A stretch of 64,000 nucleotides of DNA, taken from Diphasiastrum complanatum (lineage: Eukaryota > Streptophyta > Lycopodiopsida > Lycopodiales > Lycopodiaceae). Shown here piece after piece: positions 45,201 through 55,799 of the stretch (position 1 is the stretch's first letter; each line of letters begins with the position of its first letter). Where the stretch lies: positions 42,548,044-42,612,043 of the forward strand of contig CM055109.1 of NCBI GenBank assembly GCA_029204225.1. The letters run 5' to 3'. The translations under genes were made by a program, and so were the position numbers. The notes beneath the pieces are model-generated. The model was not told the origin of the DNA, did no database searches, and was given only the letters and a program-made list of their open reading frames with translations.

Positions 45201-45460
45201 TGTTACGAGCTCGTAACCAGTGCACGGTCCATAGCCATGGCGAGCCTAACACAGTCTAGAGACCCTGTCAACAGGACAGGGCCCCCAGTTGGGTCCCGAC
45301 GTGCAGTCGGCCACGTCAGTGTCACGTGGCCGACACTTGGCACTATGCATGCTACCAGTCCTCACACTGGGCTAGGAGGGGCTTACTCTATATCAGGGAG
45401 TAGGCAAGGTTGGGTGGATCAGTTAGTGTTTGCCCTACTGTGGTGTTAGGAACTATTACA
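45201..45460 (+). repeat. 5' LTR of gypsy element (plus strand, 260 bp)
   Basis: TGTTACGAGCTCGTAAC to AACTATTACA, followed by a primer-binding site. Compared with the LTR at 58184-58541 it lacks about 98 bp after GTAACCAGTGC. Confidence 0.9.
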
Positions 45461-45461
45461 C

Positions 45462-45474
45462 TGGTATCAGAGCC
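45462..45474 (+). promoter_or_regulatory. Gypsy primer-binding site
   Basis: TGGTATCAGAGCC one base after the LTR, complementary to initiator tRNA-Met. Confidence 0.9.
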
Positions 45475-48400
45475 ATCTCCATCTTTGGGAGCTAAGTAGC
45501 AGCAGTAGAGAAAGCTATCAGAAGATAGGAAATATTTCTCAGATTCTCAGAAAAGTATAGAGGAGGAGAGTCGCTGTAGGAACAGCCTCCTATTCATCCG
45601 AATTTGGGGGAATTTCCACGATTTTAGAGATAAATTTTTTTGTATAGGTAAATCGCTGGAAAAGCAGTAATCTATCTCTGATTTCAGAGATTTATTCATA
45701 GATTTCAGAGCGGAAATAGAGTAGGAAGTAGCAAGCAGATCCGTCGCTGTAAAACCAGCGACCTACCTCTGTTTTCCAAGTGAAATTTTAGTAGTTCTGA
45801 GCGAATTTCAAGCTAATAAGGGATGAGCAGGTTCAGCGCTGCTAGTACCTTTGAAATTTCGGATTTTGGACAAAGTTTGGGGCCTTAAATCAGAAGATTC
45901 TGAGCAGTAGAACTTCTGCCAACCCAGCGAGCAGGGTGTTTTGGAAATTTCAGAATTCAAAATTGTTTTTGGGCTTCAAGATCGCTTTTGTTGAACCAAT
46001 TCAGAAGCTGTCAGATCAGCAAGGGGGGGATAGCAAAAAATTCAGACTTACTTGCACTTTTTTCGGCCTTCTATTCAATTTTTTCAGAGCCACAGGTCTG
46101 CTAGCAAGCCAGCGAGCAACTCTACTCAAGAAACGGAAATCTTGGTACCATTTTGGAGCTTCAAACTGGGATTTTCCAGGACAGCAGGTCTGAAAATTTG
46201 GGTAAAAGAGCTGAGAGGGTTCCTCTTCGTATTTTCTTTGGAAGTACAGTCCTCAGAAATAGCTAAGTCTTCTTTCCCTCTTTGTACAGTTATAAATTAG
46301 TCTTTTTGACTTTTTTTTAAGGAAACGTCAGGCAATCTTTTTCTATCTCTGAAAATGACCACTTCTCCGAGATCTAATCAACCCCTGACAAGAGGCATTG
46401 ATGAATTAGAAACGGAATCCCTGAGGTTCAGTAAAGGGAAAGAACCAATGGAAGTTGAAGAACAGGAACAATTCACCAAAGAACTCGACGAATTGGTTAC
46501 CAAGGAGCAGTTTCTCCACTTGGTAACAGAAGTGGATGAACTGAAGTTGGCGTTAGCCAATTTCAAGTCCAGTGTGCTGAACTCAAAGGTTTGATTTTGA
46601 GTTTCGCGAAAGGAAGCCTTCCCTCCACTTTTCAGTTGTCTCCTTCTCCACTTCCATCAGTTTCGGGTGAGCCTACGCGGTCTCACCCCAATGTCTTTAA
46701 AGACTTAAAGCCTCCTACCTTTATTGGGGAAGAGAAGGATAGAAATGCAAGTGGAAAAATATTCATGCACTGAAACAAACCCCCGAACACTTGCAAGCCT
46801 TAGAAGCTAGCCTATCCCTGGGTCCCATGGCCTACAAGTGGTGGCTGAACCTCCAGGAGACTGGGCAGACACCCCAGTCATGGAAGGCTTTCGAGGAAGC
46901 TTTCCTATGAGAGTTCTTGCCTGTCAACAAACTTGATAGGGCTTGGGAAGCCCGGGAGAGGTTAGTCATGGACAAGTCCCTTAGTCAGTATATCTCTCAA
47001 TATAGGGAATCCATTTTAAAGCTTAAAAATGTTAACGACTATCAAAAAGTCAAGGGCTTTGTCCGTGGGCTCCGAGATGAGTACAAGGTTGAAGTTCAAA
47101 TCTATGATGATTCTATGGGCAGATGGAAGGCCAAACAGCCTAGTTCTAAGCAACCTTCTCCAATAGTTTCCCCATTTTAAGAAAAACATCTTTAAAAGAA
47201 AAAAAAATTGCCAAATCTAACCAAAATGACCTCAAAAATGCCCTACAGTAATTCACCTGCAGTAATTCAACCATTGAAAACAGAAGACTATGAAAATGCT
47301 AAACAAGAACGGTTGTGTTTTGTCTGCATGGGTAAAGATCAAACAGTCAGACAGTGTCTTAAAGGACCGTTTAATGAAAAGAAAGATAACAAGTAAGTAC
47401 GCCTAGTCCGAACTGTGAGTTTCCCCACTGATTCGGCAGCTACCAAAATAGAGGTGTTTCATGAAGATCATGAGAACCATTGTCAGTTGACCTCTACTAT
47501 GCTAGGGAGAGACCCTCCAACTTTGAGCCTCATGACCTAGTACGTATGCATGGGAAGATTGGCAATCAGACAGTCAGAGTAATGGTGGACGATGGGGCAA
47601 CCCATAACTTCATCAATTACACCCTAGTCAAGAAGCTAAAAATCCCAAAAACACCTAGTCAGCATAGGTAAGGGTCAAGATAAGAAAGTGTGGGAAACCA
47701 TGGTCACTAGTCTAAGTCTGGAGATTCAGGGTTATCAAAATAACATGAACTTTCAGATCATGCATCTGGACCATACCATCCTAGTATTAGGGAGAGATTG
47801 GCTCTATAGCTTGGGCCCCACTCTCCAAACGAATTATGAGGATAATACCCTTAACTTTCAGAAAAATGGTTGGGAAGTTCACCTGCATGGGGAGCATGGA
47901 GTTCCCAACAGTCCCTTGGTGTGCAATTCAGAGCTTGTTCACCTTATCAAGGATGATCAGCATGAGGTACTTCTCTGTGACTTGCAGTTTATTTTTAATG
48001 ACTGTTTCCAGTAATATTTTTTAAAAGGAAAAAACTAAATGTTCTGTTAAATAAGTATGGTTTAAAAACCGTCATGGTAATTATAAGTTTAAGGTGATGG
48101 CATTTTTAGATGATATTTTAGTTTACAACAAAACTAAAAAAGAACATTTGGCTCACCTCAAAAAGGTGTTCCGTTTGCTTAGAAAGCATAAGCTTTTCGC
48201 AAAGAAACCTAAATGTGAGTTTTTTACCAAAGAAATAGCATATTTGGGCCATATCATCTCGAAGGATGGGATTAAGATGGATCCAAATAAGGTCAAAGCC
48301 ATATTCAGTGGGCCTAGACCAAACAATATTTCAGACATTTAGGTCTTTCTTGGCCTTTTGGGATACTACAGACGATTTGTCAGGGATTATGCGCAATTCC

Positions 48401-49866
48401 CATGACAAATCTTCTTAAGGGGAAGAGAAAGGAGTTCATCTGGGGGCCAGAGCAACAGAAGAGTTTTGATGCTCTCAAAACAACATTGGTTACCGCGCCA
48501 ATACTAAAAGTCGAATCAGCCTTTTGTGGTCGAAACAGATGCTAGTGACTTTGCAGTAGGTGCAGTGTTGAACCAAAGCGGACGACCAATAGCATTTGAA
48601 AGTAAGAAGCTTGCTCTGACTAGATACAATGCTTATGAAAAAGAACTATCATTCATGCCTTTAAGACTTGGCAGCATTATTTGTATGGTGCTAGTTTCAA
48701 AATCCTGACTGACCATGAAAGCCTTAGCTTTTTGTGCAATCAACCTAAGCTTAGAGGTCGGAAAGTTCAATGGGCTGAGTTAATGTAGGAATTTGACTTG
48801 TCTATCAGATATAGACGGGGAAAATTCAATACAGTGGTAAATGCTCTTAACAGAATGCCAATGGTAAACGAGTTGAGTTTTACCCAGTTTTGTAATGAGT
48901 TCCTCGAGTCCTTGAGGGGGAAATGCAAAAGTGATTCATATTTCTCCATAGTCTGGTAAACAGTCCAAAACAGAGATGTACAGACTTCTGAACCAGTTCC
49001 TAGGCCTAGGGAAGATTCATCCAAGAATACGACAACCTTCATTGAGGATGACGAGTCCAAGCATACGCCAGCTTGCATTGAGGATTCTGAGTCTGTAGAT
49101 TCCAAGCATACCAGTGTGGTTGAGGGATCCAGTTCTCGAGGACTCAAATGGAGACAATATTCCATTCAGAATGAGTATCTACTTTACAGAAAGGAATGTA
49201 TGTTTCGATGCAAGAATTTAGGCGCCAAGGATTGTATCAATGTCATGACAGCCCTAGTGCAGGACACCCAGGAATACAAAAGACCTATGAGCTTCTTCGT
49301 AGGCTCTTCTGGCCCAGTATGAAAAGGGACGTCCAACAGTATGTAACATGGATTTCATAGTAGGCCTGCCTAAGACCCAAAAGCGTCACGATGCTATATG
49401 GGTCACAATCGATCGTTTGAACCAAAATGGCTCATTTTATTCCGACCAAAGCAACCGTCAGAGCTCCAAAGTTGGCAAGGTTGTTTATAGACAGTCTCCC
49501 TTTCGGCATAGTTAGCTACCGGGATAGTAAGTTTTATGGAGGTTTTTGGAGGGCAGTATTCCATAGTCTCCATACCAAACTAAATATGAGTACCACAGAC
49601 CATCCATAGATGAACGGTCAAACAAAAAGAGTAAATCAGGTGCTAGAGGATATGCTTCGTGCATACGTTAGCAAAAACAAGACAAAATGGGAGGAATATC
49701 TTTCGATATTAGAGTTTGATTACAACAGTACCAAACATTCAGCTACGGGATACAGGCCCTTTATGTTGATGTATGGTTTTTAGCCACACTCACCCATAGC
49801 CGTAGGGTTCAAACAGGAAAAAGTTGAAGCAGCAAAAAACTTTTTGGAAGACCTAAACCGGATGCA
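45475..49866 (+). mobile_element. Decayed Ty3/gypsy chromovirus internal region (plus strand)
   Basis: After a 0.9-kb leader the gag begins at 46355 (MTTSPRSNQPLTRGIDELET). Fragments follow in order: gag core at about 46740-47110 (YKWWLNLQETGQTP, AWEARERLVMDKSLSQYI); a zinc knuckle with His replaced by Gln (RLCFVCMGKDQTVRQC, about 47311-47358); protease at 47480-47671 (VMVDDGATHNFINYTLVKKL); a segment at 47688-48014 (LVLGRDWLYSLGPTL); RT from 48094 only (FLDDILVY, LRKHKLFAKKPKCEFF), the upstream RT being deleted; RNase H at 48526-48790 (VETDASDFAVGAVL, LTDHESLSFL); linker; integrase at 49350-49866 (MDFIVGLPKTQK, AHFIPTKATVRAPKLA). The sequence stops at FLEDLNRM, before the chromodomain, where copia sequence begins. 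Many stops and small deletions make it clearly older than the minus-strand relative at 58184-64000. Confidence 0.9.
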
Positions 49867-50480
49867 ATAGCAAGCTACCACTTGACAGAGGACATTTACA
49901 TGGTGCAACCTAAAGATTACAATATCGAAGGTAAACACAATCATGTGTGTAAACTCCATAAAGTACTTTATGGCTTGAAGCAATATGCTCGAGCATAGTT
50001 TCAAAGGATCAATACTTTCCTTATTGATCACAGCTACACACCAAGCTCTTCAGATTCGAATGTCTACTTCAAGTCAGTGCAGGATTCCTTTATCACCCAT
50101 TAAGTCAGTTTATGACTAATCTTGGTATAACACATTGGAAGGCTCTTATCAGAATCATAAGATATATTCGAGCTACTGTGGACTTTTGCATTTGTTATGG
50201 AGCAGTCGACAACGACAAACTCAATTTTCTCAGTGGTTATTCAGATGCAAGTTGGGTAGGAGATGTAGACACTCGTAAATCCACTTCTAGATTTACATTC
50301 TTCCTCAATAATGGTCCTATTTCATGGAACAATTGCAAGCAAAATTAGCTCTATCTTCCACTGAATCAGAGTATATCGTAGCCTCTCAAGCTACAAAGGA
50401 AGTAGTATGGTTGAGAAACTTACTTTCACATATCAGTCTAAATCAATATGCTCCGACAATTCTCCTGACTATCGAGTAAT
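49867..50480 (+). mobile_element. Ty1/copia RT-RNase H fragment
   Basis: Begins LTEDIYMVQPKDYNIEGK, then KLHKVLYGLKQYARA, a stop, FQRINTFLIDH and SSDSNVYFKSVQDSF, the C-terminal half of a copia RT. An internal deletion removes the YVDD block. From about 50106 the RNase H region follows: GITHWKALIRIIRYIRATVD, YSDASWVGDVDTRKSTS and ALSSTESEYIVASQATKEVV. It differs in sequence from the element at 15459-21305. Confidence 0.88.
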
Positions 50481-50574
50481 TGTTTTTAATCTTCATCCAC
50501 TACATTATCCAGCTCTGCGGTTCTATGCATGTTTTTCCATAGTTTGCAAAAGTACACGGGAAATCGCTCACAAA

Positions 50575-50710
50575 TGGCCGACATAGTGGACATCATCGAC
50601 AAACTTCGAAGACTTCGACGAACTTTGGTGACTTCGAAGACTTCGACAAACTTCGGCCATTTCAGTGACTTCGGAGACTTCGACCACTTCGGTCATGTCG
50701 ATGAATGACA
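50575..50710. repeat. GACTTCGA-rich short-period array
   Basis: About ten copies of CTTCG(A/G)-containing units (GACTTCGAAGACTTCGACAA and variants) in about 130 bp. Confidence 0.75.
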
Positions 50711-51405
50711 ATTAATTGTTCCACTCGTTTTGAAGCTAAAGACTTGCCCTAACCCTATAGCAAGTAAATTTCCAAGAAGTACTAACTGGATGGATGCCCG
50801 CTCACTATGGCCCACTGGCCATTATGATCTACAACCTAATTAGCTGGAGGTTGCCGCATTTGCTTAGTATAAATAGTTGTTCATATGTCTATCAGTTTGA
50901 ATTCAATTCAATAGAATGAATAATTGTAGCAGCTCTCTCAAGCTTTCAAGCTTGAACACTCTTGAGCATTCTAGCTCAGTTCTTTAGAGGTCATTCAGAG
51001 TTTTGCTATTAGCGCTTATTGGTTATCAGCGGAAGTGAGATATAAGTTGCTCAGAGATAGCTTCGAGTACGCGGTTTCTATCCGCAATTGTCTTGTGCTC
51101 ATCATCATCTGTTTATCTGAATCCTTTATTGCGTTCGGTATTATGTTAAAATGTATCTCTGTGATTGTTTTTGTAGTTGATAATCTCATATTGCTTTTGT
51201 CTGATAATTCAATACTTTGTTTGGCTATAAGATTGAACGTGATGCTTTTGTCATTATGTTTTGTTCAATATTGATACGCGTAGTCATGCATTAGGAAAGC
51301 AAGTTCTACCCCGCTGCACTCGATAAGTCGTTCACTGCCTTCGACTTGTCATCATTGCATTATCACCTCTTTCCAACATTTCTTGATGTTATGGAGACGT
51401 TTCAT
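50711..51405 (+). other. Possible LTR-type promoter region
   Basis: Contains a good TATA box, AGTATAAATAG, at about 50866-50876 in DNA with no gene. Together with the copia fragment just upstream, this could be the remains of its 3' LTR. No terminal inverted TG/CA pair could be fixed. Confidence 0.3.
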
Positions 51406-51503
51406 AGGCTCCCGTTGTACCACACACTTGATATGTACTTTTTCATTTTATATGCTTATTGGCATGGAAAAGGCATTAATATAATCTTTCTCTCTCTCAT
51501 CCC
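51406..51503 (+). mobile_element. LINE 3'-end fragment with CT-rich tail
   Basis: Aligns to 6660-6755: CACACTTGA.ATGTACT.TTTC, ATATGC.T.TTGGCAT, GGCATTAAT and then a CTCTCTCTC run. Only the last 100 bp of the LINE are present, as expected of a strongly 5'-truncated insertion. Confidence 0.6.
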
Positions 51504-51505
51504 CT

Positions 51506-51525
51506 CCCCCCCCCCCCCCCCCCCC
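51506..51525. repeat. Poly-C tract (20 C)
   Basis: Uninterrupted run of C directly after the LINE tail, then CAG/CTG-rich DNA to 51600. Confidence 0.95.
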
Positions 51526-51960
51526 GCCGCTGCACAGCAACCCATTGTTGCTGCTGCTCAGCAACTTTTTATGACTGCTATGCAGCAGCAGCAGCCCCCC
51601 AGTATTAGGGGCAGGTGAAGGAGGTAGTTTGGGTGAAAATGAAGAAGAAGAAAAAGAACATGATGTGCAAGTAGTGAGGAGAGGGGTGGGGATGCGATTC
51701 AATGAAACACTAGACAGCCATTCCTTGACTCACCAGTTGCAAATTTGATCAATCCAGAATTTCATAAAAATTTCGTTCCATACACACAAAAGGCATCACG
51801 TTCCATTTCTAAGGAATGTAATTGAAAAATTAATTTTAATTCTTTTATAGCAAATGAACATTGGATCATACCCATTGGCTACAACTCTAGAGTTAAACAT
51901 TTCACGTGCAGGAAACATAGTCATGCTTACAATAAGATGGCAACAAAAATGCTAACTTAC

Positions 51961-52138
51961 AAGTAAGTGTTCAAACATTTTCATTGTCGAGAGGAGGTCA
52001 ATTTTTGAACCAACTAGATCCAAAAGTACAAGGGATTGAGCGAGCCGAGGCAACAAAGCAAGGAATCCATCATGTCTCAAGTTGTGGCATCCATTTAGCA
52101 TAAGAACCTTCAAGCTTCTGCAATGAAAGGCAAGAGCC
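51961..52138 (-). CDS. F-box/LRR (RNI-like) gene, internal exon
   Basis: Acceptor GTGGATGCAG and donor CTT|GTAAGTTAGC (both clean) bound a 178-bp exon. It starts one base before a codon boundary and reads ALAFHCRSLKVLMLNGCHNL, then RHDGFLALLPRLAQSLVLLD, then LVGSKIDLL and KMFEHLL. SLKVLMLNGCHNL is a textbook CC-type (cysteine-containing) leucine-rich repeat as found in F-box/LRR proteins. Its first base completes an Arg codon begun by the exon at 53140-53279. No stop or frameshift is present. Confidence 0.78.
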
Positions 52139-53139
52139 CTGCATCCACATTCGTACATTCAAAATATCGTTGTCAATAGAATACCCCAACCCACATGGAA
52201 GGTCACAAAGCATTACTAAAACTTGAGATACTTGCATTTGATAAAACTTGAGATATTGTTGGTAATAGAACCAAAATAAGTATCTAGTGATTGAAAGATA
52301 ATTGAAAACCATATCGATCGGCTCCAAAAAATTGCTTGTTAGTAGTAAGGAAAAACAAATACTTGTCCAACATAAATGCTCATTAAATTATGGCTAATTT
52401 CAAACAAATTTTTGAAAACTAGTAGTCTCTCAATAAATTGGCATCTTCCATTCATAGTTCATTCACATCTTGTTGAGATATATCATCCATGACAAATTCT
52501 TGTGCTTAGCTTCAAACTATATATCTTTGAGCTTCTCATGTATGCCTTCCATTTTGTCAACCCTCTTGGTGCTGACATTAACACTCAAAATATAAAGTTG
52601 GAAGTTGTATGAGACTACACCCTCTTGGGACCCTATAACCCTAATTGGCAGTTCCCTTGAAGTTCTCCCTTATGGGCCTCTCGACTTGTGTAGACAGCAA
52701 CCTTTGCTAGTCATTCAACAACTATTAATTATGATGTTTCTAAGCATCTTTGACAATACTATCAAAAATTTCCAACAATTTATGTTTTGTTCAAATTGAA
52801 ACTAGTCCGACTTCAATTTTAAAAACAGTTGAGAAAATATTCCAATGAACCAAAACACACTATTTACATCAAATTTCTCAATGACACTAAATTTATCAAA
52901 ACAAATAATCAACAAAAAATATGCCAATGCTGAATCTGGGTTAGTATACCAACAAGACCAAAAATGTGACATTTCGAACCTCATGAAATGCAACCACAAA
53001 ACCCTAGACTACTTCAGCATAGCTTAGCATCGCTAAATCAAACCTCAAAAGTAGGTCCAAGACACATACATTGATATATTATCATAAATTTAAATAGAGA
53101 CCAGCTTGCTAGATTTTGACGATCTTTGATGATACTCAC
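52139..53139. other. Intron of the LRR gene (1,001 bp)
   Basis: AT-rich and without repeats or frames of note. Bounded on the minus strand by donor GTGAGTATC (53139) and acceptor GGATGCAG (52139). Confidence 0.65.
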
Positions 53140-53279
53140 CGTATTGAACTTATAGTAATGTTTTGGCTCCCTGCCAAATTTAATACTGTAAGAGCATTGC
53201 AACCTTCAGCAAGTGCAACCACCCCTCTATCAGTCACTGATATTTGAGGAAGTAAGTTTACAGTTCCATGGCCATAGCC
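53140..53279 (-). CDS. F-box/LRR (RNI-like) gene, upstream exon
   Basis: A 140-bp exon between acceptor TTGGTGTGGCAG and donor ACG|GTGAGT reads GYGHGTVNLLPQISVTDRGV, then VALAEGCNALTVLNLAGSQN and ITISSI. ISVTDRGVVALAEGCNALTVL is a canonical F-box/LRR repeat. It ends two bases into a codon, exactly complementing the next exon, so the spliced product reads SSI-R-ALAFHC across the junction. Together the three exons give 163 codons without a stop. Upstream exons are not evident up to 64000. Insertion of LINE and gypsy sequence directly upstream may have removed or displaced them, so the locus may be a 5'-truncated pseudogene. Confidence 0.75.
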
Positions 53280-53914
53280 CTGCCACACCAACCAAAAAAT
53301 AAATATGATAATCACCATAGGAACTCAAAAATCGAATGCATCACTAAGCCTATGTTTCACACACACTTGCTGAGAATTGACATAATATCTACTCAAATGA
53401 CTTAACCCATCAAGAGCTTCCCATAGGCTTCTAACAAGAACCAAAAGAAAATCAAAATAGTCAACAACAACGATATTAACATAACAACAAAAGTGACCAC
53501 GCAGCTCTAACAATCAGGTAAGCTTTAAATTACTAACAGTCATAGTGCTAATAGATAAATAGTGATGTTTGCTTTAAAGGGTTAGAGAAAGAAACCTCAA
53601 AATGGAGTTGTTATAAACTCAATCACAAGTAGGGTATCATAGGAAGAAAAATAGATAGTAATATCTTGATGACATACCAATCTCAAACTAAGATCACCAT
53701 ACAATCAACCAAATACTAGTGTGCAGACCCTCCTACCAAGGAACAATGCTAAGCATCTCCTACAAAGAAACATTGCAAGACATCATTATCATGATTAACT
53801 TTATAACAAGAACCACAAGAAAAGAATATTAGTTAGTAACAATAGAAATAGAATAACAAAAGTGACATGCTCCAAATATCTAGTTTCGAATCATAGTAAC
53901 CACCAACTAAGACA
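53280..53914. other. No firmly supported feature
   Basis: The minus strand has an acceptor-like TTTGGTTCTTGTTAG followed by SLWEALDGLSHLSRYYVNSQ (about 53432-53370), a possible additional exon. The match to an LRR is weak and the donor is uncertain. Confidence 0.3.
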
Positions 53915-54021
53915 TGTTAGAATAAATGTTCACATTGTTACCCCTAATGTTGTCATCTAGGATTATTGGGCCATGATTGCATGCTAATTCTAGGGGCCTT
54001 TACCTATATTTAGTAAAGTCA
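53915..54021 (+). repeat. LTR end fragment, same family as 862-1231
   Basis: Starts TGTTAGAATAAATGTTCACA and continues ATTGGGCCATG...TAGGGGCCTTTACC, the complement of 1115-1231. It is cut off by the LINE at about 54021. Confidence 0.7.
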
Positions 54022-55250
54022 GCGACACATCTAGGGTCCTCAAAAGATATCAAGGTAGAAAGTGCAATTGGGTGCTCTCTATAGTAGGCTGGACATCTGA
54101 ACAGGAAATGTGAGTCGTCCTCAATCTCATGCATAGCACACATGCTACAGAGCCGGTCCTCTCGTGGGGTGCCACTGTATCTGCCGGTCTCAATGGCCAG
54201 CTGATGTGAAGAAACCCGAAACTGACCCATCACTATCCGCAGGCTGTGTGATATACTCCTCAGCAAGTAACCAGATACTATGGGGCAACCAGCCGGATCA
54301 AGAGATAGAAAGTGTGTATGATAAAACTCACTCTTGGTCCCCAATGGACCCTGCCAAGTGATATGAAGATATGATCTGTAAAGGAGGCCTCTGATGTACT
54401 GGTGGGTGCCCGCGGGTAGGTCACTGATCTGGATACCCAATGTGGAGAGGAGACAACAAGCTTGGGAGTACCATGAGAAAAGGTGTCCCTCTAAGTGTAG
54501 GTGTCGGGATGAAGATAGAGCTACAACTGCATAATGTGTACCCCGTCCTGAAGATCATCCAACCTCTGTATAAATGTCACAATATGGAATAAGGCCTCAA
54601 TCTGAATGGGGGGGGGCCACGAACTCCGCCAATATAATCTGGTGTGGTACTGAGGGCTTAGCCCGTATCATCCGGGAGAGCAAACGAATCTGGAGCCGGG
54701 AGATATATGTCCAAACAGTAGTTGTCAGACCAGTACTCCATGTCTCGGAAGCATACATAGCTGAGGGCACAACCATAGTGTCGAAGAGCCGACTTACTAG
54801 TCGCATCTCTGATGTGTGAGCTGAAACATAGTCTCTCCAAATCTACCAGTGAGGCATAGCCCTTCCGTACCCGGGAAATAGCTGCATGTCTCATGCTGAA
54901 CGTAGGCCCAGAGAATAGTACTCTACATATGTATAGGAATCAACAAGCTCCAGTGGATGACCATCCCATAGAAGCTCCTGCCGCATCATGAAAGACCTAG
55001 AGATGTTGAACACCATAACCTTAGTCTTGGCCACATTCACTGACAAACCCCACCGTGTGGAGAAAAAAAGAAGAGCATCTAAGTGTCGCTGCAAAACCCT
55101 CTCTCGTCTGTGAAAGCAGAACCACATCATCAGCATACAGGAGAATAGCAATAATGAGGTCGCCCAATGTACAACCCTTCCCTCCATCACTCCGTATAAC
55201 ATGCTCCAGCTCGTCAATGTAAAGACCAAAAAGTGTAGGAGAGAGTGGGG
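54022..55250 (-). mobile_element. LINE RT and C-terminal domain (minus strand)
   Basis: From about 55245 the minus strand reads LSPTLFGLYIDELEHVIRSD, then the intact catalytic block ILLYADDVVLLSQTREG (about 55100-55150), LSVNVAKTKVMVFN, then MRHAAISRVRKGYASLVDLE, MYASETWSTGLTTTVW, IRAKPSVPHQIILAEF and THQYIRGLLYRSYL. A cysteine-rich end follows (CSMCAMHEIEDDSHFLFRC), the zf-RVT-like motif of plant LINEs. Several frame changes are needed, so it is inactive. The fingers and endonuclease are missing on the right, where a G-rich minisatellite begins. The left end is also truncated, so no 3' tail is present. It is homologous to the LINE at 4985-6755. Confidence 0.85.
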
Positions 55251-55500
55251 CAGCGAGGGGTTGGGAAGGGCCAACGAGGGGGTGGGAGAGGTAGTAGGCA
55301 GCGAGGGGACGATTGAAGGCAGCAAGGGAGCAGGCAGCGAGGGGGTGGGATCAGGCAGCGAGGGGGAGGGGGTGGGAGAGGTAGTAGGCAGCGAGGGGGT
55401 GGGATCAGGCAGCGAAGGAGAGGGAGGGGCAGCGAAGGGGAGGGAGGGGAGCGAGGGCTCCCCTTTTTCTTGGCTGGAGAGGGTGGTGGAGCGTGGGTAG
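55250..55500. repeat. G-rich minisatellite
   Basis: Units of the type GTGGGAGAGGTAGTAGGCAG-CGAGGGG and GTGGGATCAGGCAGCGAGGG repeat about eight times. The repeat core GGCAGCGAGGGG matches the LINE sequence at the junction, where the complement encodes the CPLSP region. Confidence 0.85.
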
Positions 55501-55528
55501 ACTAGCGAGCATCCATGGAGAGGGCGCG

Positions 55529-55540
55529 GAGGGGGGGGGG

Positions 55541-55603
<63 letters not shown>
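55529..55603. repeat. Poly-G and (GA)n microsatellite
   Basis: A run of about 14 G is followed by about 30 GA dinucleotides. Confidence 0.95.
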
Positions 55604-55606
<3 letters not shown>

Positions 55607-55799
55607 CATTTACCTGCTAAAGAGAATATCGAAGTTCCAAAGGACCACCTTGGAGTTTAAAATTGTGAGCTGCAGTTTTGTTGCAATTGTTTTCCTCAAG
55701 CTATGGAATCGAGGATGCACACCACACAAGCACCTCAAAACATGCAAAAATGTTGACCTTTTGTTTGGTTTAGCCAACCGCGCGAGCTAACAAACAGCC

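Noticed and set aside
51346-51618. 90-codon frame with poly-Pro and Gln/Ala runs
   Set aside because: It spans the LINE tail, the poly-C tract and a CAG-rich stretch. The composition comes from simple repeats.
53370-53450. Possible further LRR-gene exon (SLWEALDGLSHLSRYYV)
   Set aside because: Acceptor is plausible, but the peptide fits the LRR pattern poorly and no convincing donor or phase could be fixed.
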